Assembly: GCF_002607735.1 (NCBI RefSeq)
Contig: NZ_NBVR01000026.1
Coordinates: 216,800-280,799, forward strand
Source: Proteus alimentorum
GTDB taxonomy: Bacteria; Pseudomonadota; Gammaproteobacteria; Enterobacterales; Enterobacteriaceae
DNA length: 64,000 nucleotides
Direction: 5' to 3'
This document shows, piece by piece, positions 9,120 to 17,586 of this stretch (its first letter is position 1; every line of letters begins with the position of its first letter). Under the pieces are notes generated by a model that ran no database searches, was not told where the DNA came from, and saw only the letters and a program-made list of their open reading frames with translations. Both the position numbers and the translations under genes were made by a program.

Positions 9120-10265
9120 TTAATGTTTGGCGTTATCATGTTCAATAATGCGGAAGTTTTCGCAGATAAATAAATAAGCAAGAACACCCATTGCAACAAG
9201 ACCAATAGTGATCGTTAATTCTGGTAATGATGGCCAATAAGAAACACCCGTTGATGTGACCATACCTGTCACCACCACATTGTAGCGGTTTAAAATAACC
9301 CCTGAAGCCACTAATGCACCAAAAGTCACCAGCCAGCCACGACGTTTTATTAATGGAGAGAAACAGATAATTAACGGCACAATAACGCCGAAACCAACTT
9401 CAATCCAGAAAAATAAAGATTCAAAGCTACCTTCAAAAAGGTAATGCACTTTACCCTCTACAATAATACTGCCGAATTTCAACGCTAAATAAACCAGCAT
9501 TGCATAACCTGAAATTCGCACTAGTCCACTTAATACAGACATAGGAACTTTATGATTAAATGCTCTACCTGCTAATGCAGTTTCAACAGCAATCATGGCA
9601 GGACCGACAAAGAATGACGAGATTAAAAATTGAAAGAAAATAATTGGCGACCACCACAATGGATGCAGTTTATCGACCATTAATAAATAAAGCGCCCCAA
9701 GTGATGATTGATGCATTGATGGAATAGCAATACCAATCACCAGTAAAACAGGTAATATTTTGCGGAAAAATTGATGGTATTTACGCCCAATACGTTCAGT
9801 GGCAACTTCACCAAATTCAATTAATTGCACACTGGTATAAACAGAAACACAAATAAAGACTTCAAAAAGTACTGAACTATGCCCTTGAGAAACTAATGGT
9901 CGCCAGAAGTTCCACCACTGCCCAATATCAAGGAAAAGCCCTACCATCACCAATAAATAGCCAATTAATGAGGTTAATGCCGCACTGCGTGCAATACTTG
10001 AAAATTGTTCTTGTTTAAAAACATAAACAATTAATGCAGTACCATATCCCCCGCCAGCTAACGCTACACCACACATCACGTCAAACGAGATCCAAAGACC
10101 CCAAGGCCACTCATCATTAAGATTAGTGACTAATCCTAATCCAGTGACTAAGCGAAATAAAATAAGCCCGACAGCAATCAAGCTAATGACCACAAGTACC
10201 CAGCGTACGGGTGTCATAGGAAAACGCCACTTGTTAAAGCGGGTTGTATTATCGATAACACTCAT
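9120..10265 (-). CDS. NrfD/HybB-type integral membrane quinone-interacting subunit
   Basis: 381-aa polytopic protein, about ten hydrophobic segments, of the NrfD/PsrC/HybB family. These subunits anchor periplasmic iron-sulfur proteins and exchange electrons and protons with the quinone pool. The N-terminal region (NDEWPWGLWISFDVMCGVAL) matches the HybB pattern well. Its ATG overlaps the TGA of the ferredoxin gene (ATGA), indicating translational coupling, and a terminator follows 8 bases after its stop. In this operon it would link the [FeFe]-hydrogenase to menaquinone or ubiquinone. Direction of electron flow cannot be told from sequence. Confidence 0.9.
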   Translation of the reverse strand: MSVIDNTTRFNKWRFPMTPVRWVLVVISLIAVGLILFRLVTGLGLVTNLNDEWPWGLWISFDVMCGVALAGGGYGTALIVYVFKQEQFSSIARSAALTSLIGYLLVMVGLFLDIGQWWNFWRPLVSQGHSSVLFEVFICVSVYTSVQLIEFGEVATERIGRKYHQFFRKILPVLLVIGIAIPSMHQSSLGALYLLMVDKLHPLWWSPIIFFQFLISSFFVGPAMIAVETALAGRAFNHKVPMSVLSGLVRISGYAMLVYLALKFGSIIVEGKVHYLFEGSFESLFFWIEVGFGVIVPLIICFSPLIKRRGWLVTFGALVASGVILNRYNVVVTGMVTSTGVSYWPSLPELTITIGLVAMGVLAYLFICENFRIIEHDNAKH

Positions 10266-11095
10266 TCTGATCTCCTTGTTTCTTCATCAGTGCTATTCTT
10301 CTGGTTATGCTCTATATGCTGATGTGATTGCTCATCTCGGCTCACTTTGTCTTTTCTATGATTAAACATTGCAATACCACCAAGGATCACAGCCCAAGTT
10401 GCTCCTGCAATTGGCGTATATTTCATAAAATCAGAAGTGTAAGAAGAGAGGGGTTTTTCAGTTAACCCTGTTTTAAAGCCTAGTTTTTCGAATGGCACAT
10501 CCGAAATATAGAGCCATTCAGTACCCCCTACTTCTTTTTCACCATAAATATGCTGAACATAGCTAGGGTTATTCGTAATGGTTTCTTTCGCTTTTTCTAA
10601 TAAGGTTTGTCTATCACCAAAAACTAAAGCTTGTGTTGGGCATACTGCGACACAAGCTGGAGATTGTCCCTCTTCAACACGAGAGGAACACATCATACAT
10701 TTAGTGACATAAGGAAGTGATTTTTCCCACTCATATTTAGGAATATCAAATGGACATGCCACCATACAATAGCGGCATCCCACACAGAGATCAGGATAAT
10801 AAACCACAGGACCTGCTGGCGTTTTTTGAAAAGCTTTAGCAAAACACGCTGATGCACAAGCAGGATCAATACAGTGAAAACACTGTTCTTTGACATAACG
10901 CCACACCGCTTTATCTTCTTTTTCAACCGTGACTGTTTTGATAACCGTCCAGTTTTCATCCGCGAGTTTGGCATTTTCACCACTTGTGGGTTGTCTGTCT
11001 TCTATCCATTTATTTTCGTTGTACATTTTACATGCAACTGTACAACTACCGCAGCCGATACACTTTGTAAGATCGACTAATACACCTTTAGACAT
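10262..11095 (-). CDS. Four-cluster ferredoxin-like electron-transfer subunit (HybA/FdnH type)
   Basis: 277-aa protein with four Cys groups of the DmsB/FdnH/HybA family. In order they are CIGCGSCTVAC, CFHCIDPACASAC, CVGCRYCMVACP and CMMCSSRVEEGQSPACVAVCP. A single hydrophobic segment (TWAVILGGIAMF) near residues 230-245 would anchor it. It has no signal peptide, so export would need to be piggy-back on the Tat signal of the hydrogenase, as for FdnH with FdnG (inference). I prefer ATG 11095: GAGGAA lies about 9 bases upstream, whereas TTG 11110 overlaps that site. It starts 18 bases after the hydrogenase stop. Confidence 0.9.
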   Translation of the reverse strand: MSKGVLVDLTKCIGCGSCTVACKMYNENKWIEDRQPTSGENAKLADENWTVIKTVTVEKEDKAVWRYVKEQCFHCIDPACASACFAKAFQKTPAGPVVYYPDLCVGCRYCMVACPFDIPKYEWEKSLPYVTKCMMCSSRVEEGQSPACVAVCPTQALVFGDRQTLLEKAKETITNNPSYVQHIYGEKEVGGTEWLYISDVPFEKLGFKTGLTEKPLSSYTSDFMKYTPIAGATWAVILGGIAMFNHRKDKVSRDEQSHQHIEHNQKNSTDEETRRSE

Positions 11096-11113
11096 AATGT
11101 GTTTCCTCAATCT

Positions 11114-12670
11114 TTAAGCTTTCTTTTTGTTAAAATGAATACTGCGATCTTGGTAATGCGTATGAAGCAACTGGTGAGCGCGTTCACCACAAGGTTCGCC
11201 TAAAAATTGTTCGTAAATACTTTGGATTTCGCTGTTTTCATAACTTAAGCGAATGGTGGCGCGTTCATCTTTGCTATACAGCGCTTTCATACGCAAAGCA
11301 CGTATTTCATCTGAAGGTGGTAATGCTGAGCGAGGTTGACCACCACCAGCAATACAACCCCCAGGGCACCCCATAAATTCAACAAAATGCCACTGTTTTT
11401 CCCCTTTTTGGATCGCTTCTAAAACAGGACGTGCATTTCCCATACCAGAACAAACCGCGACACGAATTTCACCCACACTCGGGATATTCACAGTAGCTTC
11501 TTTAATACCTTCTAATCCGCGCACGGGTTGCAAATTAAATAGAGGCTCTGGTGGTCTTTCACCTGTAATAAAGTAATAACTGGTTCTTACTGCGGCTTCC
11601 ATAACACCGCCTGTTACGCCGAAAATAGCACCTGCGCCACTGTATTCAGACATCAGACGATCATAATTTGCGGGTTGAAGTGAGGTTAAATCGATATGGT
11701 GACTTTTAATTAATCTTGCGAGTTCTCTTGTTGTTATAACGATATCAACATCACGAAGATTAGGTTTTTCCCATAACACACTTGCGCCATTCATTTCAGG
11801 ACGAGCAGCTTCTGATTTTTTAGCGGTACATGGCATAATGGCGACGGAAACAATTTTACTCGGATCAATATCTTGCTCTTTGGCGTAATACGTTTTTATC
11901 ATCGAACCAAGCATCGTCATTGGTGACTTTGCAGAAGAGAGATTAGGTATTAATTCAGGATAAAACATCTCACAGAATTTAACCCATCCAGGAGAACAAG
12001 AAGTAAATTGGGGCAAGACACCATTATTTTGAATTCTTTGCAGTAATTCTGTTGCTTCTTCCATAATGGTTAGATCAGCAGAAAAGTTTGTATCAAAAAC
12101 TTTATCAAAACCTAATTTTCTCAGCGCCGCAACTTGAAGTAATTCGATATCTTCACCAGGTTGCATACCAAATTCTTCACCTAGTGCGACTCTTGTCGCA
12201 GGGGCTGTTTGTACAACAACATGCAAGGTTGGATCTAATAACGCCCTAATCACCTTATCTGTGTCGTCAACTTCTGTTATTGCCCCAGTTGGACACCAAA
12301 GCGTACACTGTCCGCAATCAATACAAGGAACGCTATCAATGAGCGGTAAATCATAGTTTCCCATTACCGTTTGTACTTTTTCACATACCTCAACGCATTG
12401 ACCACATAAAATACACTTTTTGTCATCACGACAAATGGCTACGTTATTAGGGTCAATAGGAATACGGCCTCTCACTTGGACAGGAAAAGTACCTTTCGCA
12501 TTATATTGCTCAGGAACCCAACCTGTACCACCAGAAATATTGCCATCACATCCTGCAGTAACAGCGGTTACCCCTGCGGCAAGGCTTACCTTTCCAGCAA
12601 ATGAAAAGAAAGAGCGACGAGATAATAATTTCTCGTCACTTTCTTCTTTTGTAGGAAGAATAGATTTCAT
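11114..12670 (-). CDS. Tat-exported [FeFe]-hydrogenase catalytic subunit
   Basis: 518-aa monomeric [FeFe]-hydrogenase interconverting H2 with protons and electrons. The N-terminus has a twin-arginine motif (R18 R19 in SRRSFFSFAGK) and a hydrophobic stretch ending TAGC41, possibly a weak lipobox. Two [4Fe-4S] sites follow (C86/89/92/96 and C116/119/122/126). The H-cluster domain shows L1 as TSCSPGW (223-229), L2 as MPCTAKKSE (C281) and L3 as FMGCPGGCIAGGGQP (C435, C439). A small-subunit-like tail covers residues 450-510. L1 has Ser226 where most family members have the second Cys of TSCCP. Maturases HydE, HydF and HydG are not in the window and would have to be elsewhere. First gene of a three-gene operon. 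Confidence 0.93.
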   Translation of the reverse strand: MKSILPTKEESDEKLLSRRSFFSFAGKVSLAAGVTAVTAGCDGNISGGTGWVPEQYNAKGTFPVQVRGRIPIDPNNVAICRDDKKCILCGQCVEVCEKVQTVMGNYDLPLIDSVPCIDCGQCTLWCPTGAITEVDDTDKVIRALLDPTLHVVVQTAPATRVALGEEFGMQPGEDIELLQVAALRKLGFDKVFDTNFSADLTIMEEATELLQRIQNNGVLPQFTSCSPGWVKFCEMFYPELIPNLSSAKSPMTMLGSMIKTYYAKEQDIDPSKIVSVAIMPCTAKKSEAARPEMNGASVLWEKPNLRDVDIVITTRELARLIKSHHIDLTSLQPANYDRLMSEYSGAGAIFGVTGGVMEAAVRTSYYFITGERPPEPLFNLQPVRGLEGIKEATVNIPSVGEIRVAVCSGMGNARPVLEAIQKGEKQWHFVEFMGCPGGCIAGGGQPRSALPPSDEIRALRMKALYSKDERATIRLSYENSEIQSIYEQFLGEPCGERAHQLLHTHYQDRSIHFNKKKA

Positions 12671-12841
12671 TTTTTACAATGCTCCTGCTTTAATATATAA
12701 ATAAAATTACCCTTTAATGGCAATAATATATAAAGAGTTAAAATTTATTTTTGTTAAAAACAATTTTTATTATTTTATTAATAAAAAGATCAATACTTGA
12801 AATAAGCATCAACCTAAGTGAAATCGATTTATTTTGTGTAA

Positions 12842-12920
12842 AAACACCCTATCAGCAATCATCGTTTCATTTAAGAAAATCAGGAGAGATTTTTTTAATT
12901 CAATAAGTGATAGGGTGTTT
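12842..12920 (-). repeat. Long-armed inverted repeat in the hydrogenase leader
   Basis: AAACACCCTATCA (12842-12854) and TGATAGGGTGTTT (12908-12920) are perfect reverse complements, enclosing 53 bases. Read on the minus strand, the distal arm runs into TTTTT, so the structure resembles a closing stem plus U-tract. If transcription starts near the FNR box, this lies within the untranslated leader. Confidence 0.7.
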
Positions 12921-12995
12921 ATGAGAGATATTGTACTGAAGAGAAATCAAAAAAAAACAGCTTACAACCTTATTAATTAAATATATTTAATTTTA

Positions 12996-13009
12996 TTGAT
13001 TCATATCAA
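12996..13009. promoter_or_regulatory. FNR box
   Basis: TTGAT-TCAT-ATCAA matches the FNR consensus TTGAT-N4-ATCAA exactly. It lies 326 bases upstream of the hydrogenase start and would fit anaerobic activation of that operon, with a start point near 12961 if FNR acts at -41.5. Confidence 0.7.
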
Positions 13010-13614
13010 AATAGAAATACAAGAATAAAAATAACCCCATCAAAAAAGATAAAAATAACAAAAAAATTAAAATAAAAATTACTTTAAAATCAACAAATTA
13101 AAATAAGTGTTATTTTTTATAAAATTATTGAGCATTTATCTTAACTAAATAAAAAAGAGATTATTGCATAGAATTTAATATAAATTAAATAATTAAAAAA
13201 ATATCATTGTAATATTTTCTAAATAAATTATTCACTTTTTCTAAATTAATAAAAATAAGAAAATGACAATATAATTGTTTGTTTTGTTATAATTATATTA
13301 ATTTATGTAAAATAATCACTTTGTTTTAAAAATTAACTATTTTTATTTTTTAAGTATTAATAAGATTCATAATAAATACAAGTTAATAATATCGGCCGGA
13401 GTATTAAATAAAAACAAAAATGAAATGATTAAATATATTTAACCTTAAGATGACTTGTATTATTTTAAACAAAAAACACAATCGCTCTTTTATTAAAAAT
13501 AAAACTTATAGTAAATAGTTTATATTTATTAATAACACGTTAATAACCTATCTGCGCAAATCAGAGAAGAATAAATCACCAATAAAAACGAAATTTACAC
13601 AATATAATAGAAAA

Positions 13615-15723
13615 TCACTTCTCTTTAGGCATATCAGGTTGATAAATAGGGAAAATAGGTAACGCCGTTAATAAGCGTGAACCGTAGTTTTTTGTTAATA
13701 AACGTCTGTCATAAATCACAATTTCACCGTGACAATGATGACTACGAATAAGACGCCCAACTTGCTGAATTAAATTAAACGATGCACTGGGTAAGCTTTG
13801 CACTTCAAAAGGATAGCGCTTTAGTGATTTAAGCCACTCGCCTTCTGTCACAATCACAGGATCCGTCACGGGCGGAAAAGCAATTTTATGAATATGCACC
13901 TGCGTTAAATAATCACCTTTTAAATCGAGTCCTTCGGCAAAAGACTGCAAGCCTATCAATACACTATTATCACCCGCATCAATGCGTTTACAATGTGTTT
14001 CAACTAATCGATAGCGTGGCTGATCGCCTTGTACTAATAAGCATAAGCGCAAATCTTTCACTTCTTCTAAAAAGCCTTCCATTGCCCGTTGGCTACTAAA
14101 TAAAACTAACTGACCTCTGTGGTTGTTCTCTTCCATGCTGTATCGAAAATATCGCGCCATCTCTTTTAAATGTTCACGTTCATGGCTCATTGTGGGTTCA
14201 TTACGCATCTTAGGGATAACTAATCTACCCTGCTCTTTATGGTCAAAAGGTGAAGACAACGTAATAAAGCGATCATCAAAATGTTCACTTAGCCCCGTTA
14301 ATTCTTGAATACGAGAATAGCTATTTAACGAACGCAAGGTTGCAGAGGTAATAACCACATGCGGGATATTTTTCCATAATAGTTGCGTCAGTTGTTCGCT
14401 GACACGGATACCCGCACAATGAAAATAGAGATGAGACTGTTTTTTATCGTAACGGCGAGTTAGCCATTTGGATACAGGTGCTTTTGAGGTTTGCTCTAAC
14501 GTGGCTAAGCGCCAAAGTTTCGCCATATTCTCTAAATAACCGACCATTCTACTGGTCGTTAAAATGGCTCGATGTAAACGCACAACATCTTCTTTCGCTG
14601 TCCGTTCCGTTAAATCGTTTAAAATAGCTTCTCCCAGCATTTTTAAACCATCCGTTAGCTTAAATAATGTCTGGCAACTTAACAGAAGTTGTTCAGGCAA
14701 TTCACCTAACGGGAAGAGATATTCATCTTGTTCACTGCGCTCTGGTAATAGTGCGCGTGTGAATGTATCAACCTCTTGATAAGCTTCACGTAACTTAGCA
14801 ATATGCGCATCAAAACGAATAGGATCCGCCAACTTAGGCGGTCTTACAGGAATAAATTGCGCTAAATACTGACTAACATGACGAGTGATATTATCAAGCT
14901 GATTATTAAGGGAAACTAAGGTTATTTCCCCTTCGACTTCAAGTGCATCGCGCGCAACATCAGGAATATGATGCCCTTCATCAAGTACCAAAAGCAGATT
15001 TTTAGCATCAGGTAACACGGATTCACTTTCCATTGCCGCCATCACTAAAGCGTGATTGGTAATGACCACATCGACTTCGTCAATTTCACGACGTGCAATA
15101 AAGAAAGGACAGCGATGATAGTATTGGCAATTACGCCCTAAGCAATTCATTTTATCCGTGCTGATTTTGCGCCATAAATTGTCTGTTAGTGCACGTTTAT
15201 GGTGATCACGTAAACCATCCCAACCAAAGCTAGTGAAATCATTTTTGAGCTTTTGGCAAATTTCTCTTTCTGCGCTGGTTGCCACGTCCACTTTATCTTC
15301 AAGCAAAAACATTAAGTCAATTTGCTCGCCTTCTGTTGCACAAATCGCATCTAAATTGCGAGGGCATAAGTAACGTCCACGACCAAAAGCACCAGTAAAT
15401 GTCAGATCAGGAATGATTTTTTTAAGTAATGGCAGATCTTTGCTATAAATTTGATCTTGCAGTGCCACATTGGCGGTACTGATTATCAGTGGTTTTTTCT
15501 CATCACGGCTAATTGCAATACCCGGAATAAGATAAGAGAGTGTTTTACCCACGCCTGTTGGGGCTTCTATCACCAAATGACGTCCCATTTCATCAGAAAA
15601 AGTCTTAGCCACCTCAGCGATCATTTCACGCTGTGGCGCACGCGGAATAAACCCTTCGATATACTCTGGTAGGGCTTTATACCACTGACTTATTTGATTT
15701 TTAACGGATTGAGAAAGGGACAT
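13615..15723 (-). CDS. dinG: ATP-dependent DNA helicase DinG
   Basis: 702-aa XPD-like 5'-3' helicase that resolves R-loops, D-loops and G-quadruplexes. Motifs are Walker A EAPTGVGKTLSYLIPG near residue 53, DEGH box (LLVLDEGHHIPD) near residue 248, and QQVGRLIRS near residue 665. The iron-sulfur Cys group is intact: GRYLC, then NCLGRNCQYYHRC. The ATG at 15723 is chosen over GTG 15729. The protein aligns closely with E. coli DinG (716 aa). It is a single gene; a degenerate SOS-like dyad lies 48-60 bases upstream. Confidence 0.96.
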   Translation of the reverse strand: MSLSQSVKNQISQWYKALPEYIEGFIPRAPQREMIAEVAKTFSDEMGRHLVIEAPTGVGKTLSYLIPGIAISRDEKKPLIISTANVALQDQIYSKDLPLLKKIIPDLTFTGAFGRGRYLCPRNLDAICATEGEQIDLMFLLEDKVDVATSAEREICQKLKNDFTSFGWDGLRDHHKRALTDNLWRKISTDKMNCLGRNCQYYHRCPFFIARREIDEVDVVITNHALVMAAMESESVLPDAKNLLLVLDEGHHIPDVARDALEVEGEITLVSLNNQLDNITRHVSQYLAQFIPVRPPKLADPIRFDAHIAKLREAYQEVDTFTRALLPERSEQDEYLFPLGELPEQLLLSCQTLFKLTDGLKMLGEAILNDLTERTAKEDVVRLHRAILTTSRMVGYLENMAKLWRLATLEQTSKAPVSKWLTRRYDKKQSHLYFHCAGIRVSEQLTQLLWKNIPHVVITSATLRSLNSYSRIQELTGLSEHFDDRFITLSSPFDHKEQGRLVIPKMRNEPTMSHEREHLKEMARYFRYSMEENNHRGQLVLFSSQRAMEGFLEEVKDLRLCLLVQGDQPRYRLVETHCKRIDAGDNSVLIGLQSFAEGLDLKGDYLTQVHIHKIAFPPVTDPVIVTEGEWLKSLKRYPFEVQSLPSASFNLIQQVGRLIRSHHCHGEIVIYDRRLLTKNYGSRLLTALPIFPIYQPDMPKEK

Positions 15724-15769
15724 AACCACTCTGTAACTGATTTTAAGAAAGGTGCCATTATCTCATAAC

Positions 15770-15786
15770 ACTGTATAAAAATCAGT
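15770..15786. promoter_or_regulatory. Degenerate LexA-like dyad upstream of dinG
   Basis: ACTG and CAGT half-sites are perfectly inverted but separated by TATAAAAAT, so the spacing is CTG-N9-CAG, one base short of the normal N10. dinG is LexA-controlled in E. coli, which makes it tempting, but the spacing weakens the call. Confidence 0.35.
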
Positions 15787-15978
15787 AGTTACCTTCGTTT
15801 GCTCTCCTTTTTCATCAAAGAATGGATAACTTCTCGAAATTATTGCGCTTTGTTATGGATTATTCATTCAACTCTTCATAGTATGAGTATTGGTTATGTA
15901 ATATCTAAAATAGTCTTATAAAAAATATTTTTCTTTTGTTTTAGTCAGCACAACAACACCAGTTAAGAGATATCTATA

Positions 15979-16887
15979 ATGACTTCCGCAAAACGCCCTA
16001 TTTTTAACTTAGAACTTGATTTACTCCGAACCTTTGTCGCCGTTGTCGATGGTAATACTTTTGCTGCGGCAGCAGAATCCGTTTGTCGAACACAATCTGC
16101 CGTTAGCCAACAGATGCAACGACTTGAGTCTCTACTTGGAAAAGAGCTTTTTGCTCGTCAAGGCCGCAATAAAACACTGACAGAAGCGGGTACACAACTG
16201 CTTAATTACGCTCGCCGTATTTTGCGTTTGAATGATGAAGCGTGTCTTTCATTAATGCATGAAGAGATTGATGGGATCTTAAAAATTGGCTCTCCAGATG
16301 ATACGGCAAACACAATTTTACCTGATCTTCTCGCGCGTTTTTCTGGCGCCTATCCTCGCTTGATCATGGAGATTATTGTTAAACGTAGTCCGTTTTTAAT
16401 GTCGATGTTAGAAAATAACGAGCTTGATTTAGCCATTTCCACCGAAGAACATGTGGGGTATCCCAAAATTATCCTACGTGTTTCCCCTTCCTTATGGTAT
16501 TGCGGAAAGCATTTCCGATTTGATCTTGATGAACCGTTACCTCTCGTGGTACTAGATGAGCCAAGCACTTATCGCGATATGATGATAAACCACCTTGATC
16601 AACAAGGTATTCGTTGGCGGATCGCTTATGTTGCTACCACACTTTCAGGAGCCAGAGCCGCAGTACGTGCAGGTTTAGGTATTATGGCGCGTTCAATTGA
16701 ACTTTCAGGTGATGATTTGCGTATTCTAGGCGAAAAAGAAGGCTTACCTGCTTTACCCGCCATTCGTTATAATCTGTATCTCAATGCCAATAGCCCAGGA
16801 AAAGCTGCCCAAATACTGTTTGATTCATTAAAAAATGAACAAAATGAAGTGATTAACCATGCTGATATAACGCTGCAACAAGAATAA
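15979..16887 (+). CDS. lrhA: LysR-type regulator of the LrhA/HexA/PecT group
   Basis: 302-aa LysR-family transcription factor. The N-terminal helix-turn-helix region (LDLLRTFVAVVDGNTFAAAAESVCRTQSAVSQQMQRLE, residues 14-47, quoted in part) is nearly identical to E. coli LrhA. Members of this group repress flagellar, fimbrial or exoenzyme genes. The co-inducer domain follows, with WYCGKHF near residue 173 and AAVRAGLGIMAR near residue 226. AGAGA lies just upstream of the ATG. In E. coli lrhA sits beside nuo; here it lies between dinG and a FabZ-like gene, so direct orthology is likely but not certain. Confidence 0.82.
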   Translation: MTSAKRPIFNLELDLLRTFVAVVDGNTFAAAAESVCRTQSAVSQQMQRLESLLGKELFARQGRNKTLTEAGTQLLNYARRILRLNDEACLSLMHEEIDGILKIGSPDDTANTILPDLLARFSGAYPRLIMEIIVKRSPFLMSMLENNELDLAISTEEHVGYPKIILRVSPSLWYCGKHFRFDLDEPLPLVVLDEPSTYRDMMINHLDQQGIRWRIAYVATTLSGARAAVRAGLGIMARSIELSGDDLRILGEKEGLPALPAIRYNLYLNANSPGKAAQILFDSLKNEQNEVINHADITLQQE

Positions 16888-17098
16888 CCCAAATAGATAA
16901 AATCATTGCAATCACTCATCAGAAAATGAGAAGAAACAAAGGCTGGATTTTTCCTATTCTGGCCTTTGTTATCTATTTAACGTAAATTTTGCATCCCAAA
17001 CACAGACCAACACTGTACGATATTGAATAAGAATGAAATAATAATCACCGTCGTTGTAAAACCAAGTCTGTCCTATCACCATAACGAGGAGAAAATGT

Positions 17099-17524
17099 AT
17101 GCCCATTTCCGTCAGTGAAATAATGGAAATATTGCCTCATCGTTATCCATTTTTATTAATTGATCGCGTTATTTCTAAGCCAACTGAACTTGCCAATGGC
17201 AAATTAACAGCCATTAAAAATATCACAACCAATGACATCGTTGTTTTTGGCGAATTTTACCCTCCCTTACTGCTCCTTGAAAGCATGGCTCAAGCCGCTG
17301 GAGTTCTTGCACATTACTATCTTTCTCCCATGGAAGAAGACCAGCAATGTTATTTTGCCAGTATAAAAAATGCACGGTTTTATGATGTGATAAAAGCAGG
17401 CGATCAGTTACTTATTGAGATCCAATTTCGCCGGCAACGACGCACTATTGTTAGCTTTTCAGGTTCAGTGAAAATTGGAGAAAAGACAGTTTGTACATCT
17501 GAATTTATGTGTGCAAGGCAATAG
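17099..17524 (+). CDS. FabZ-like hot-dog protein lacking the catalytic-His segment
   Basis: 141-aa protein of the 3-hydroxyacyl-ACP dehydratase family. It has the FabZ opening (LPHRYPFLLIDR, residues 12-23), ESMAQAAG (61-68) and the MCAR end. FabZ carries its catalytic His in GHFP about 14 residues before the Glu of EAMAQ. Here that stretch is shortened and reads GEFYP (51-55), so the His is missing, while Glu61 is kept. It may be inactive, or act as a thioesterase or acyl-binding hot-dog protein. It is a lone gene after lrhA, with an AGGAG site before the ATG and a clean hairpin after the stop. Confidence 0.8.
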   Translation: MPISVSEIMEILPHRYPFLLIDRVISKPTELANGKLTAIKNITTNDIVVFGEFYPPLLLLESMAQAAGVLAHYYLSPMEEDQQCYFASIKNARFYDVIKAGDQLLIEIQFRRQRRTIVSFSGSVKIGEKTVCTSEFMCARQ

Positions 17525-17528
17525 ATTA

Positions 17529-17555
17529 AAGGATTGGTAGATAACACCAATCCTT
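17529..17555. terminator. Stem-loop after the FabZ-like gene
   Basis: AAGGATTGGT (17529-17538) and ACCAATCCTT (17546-17555) form a perfect 10-bp stem between convergent genes. There is no long U-tract. Confidence 0.6.
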
Positions 17556-17586
17556 CACACAATCATCTTGTTTGTATTATTTCGGC

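Larger units (their letters stand above)
12671..13614. promoter_or_regulatory. 944-bp AT-rich regulatory region upstream of the hydrogenase operon
   Basis: Long, extremely AT-rich gap between dinG and the hydrogenase gene, both on the minus strand. It contains a perfect FNR half-site pair at 12996-13009 and a 13-bp inverted repeat with a 53-base interior at 12842-12920. No credible gene was found: the only short frame with a start (12921, 19 codons) has no ribosome site. The rest is A/T runs with no pattern I can name. Confidence 0.7.

Noticed and set aside
10229..11110. Plus-strand frames opposite the hydrogenase operon and similar long opposite-strand frames elsewhere (for example over uvrB and moaA)
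   Set aside because: They lie wholly inside well-supported genes, have no ribosome sites and no recognisable domains; they are reading-frame shadows.
12921..12980. 19-codon open frame (MRDIVLKRN...) following the inverted repeat upstream of the hydrogenase operon
   Set aside because: No ribosome site, very AT-rich surroundings and no recognisable sequence; it overlaps the predicted leader region of the opposite strand.
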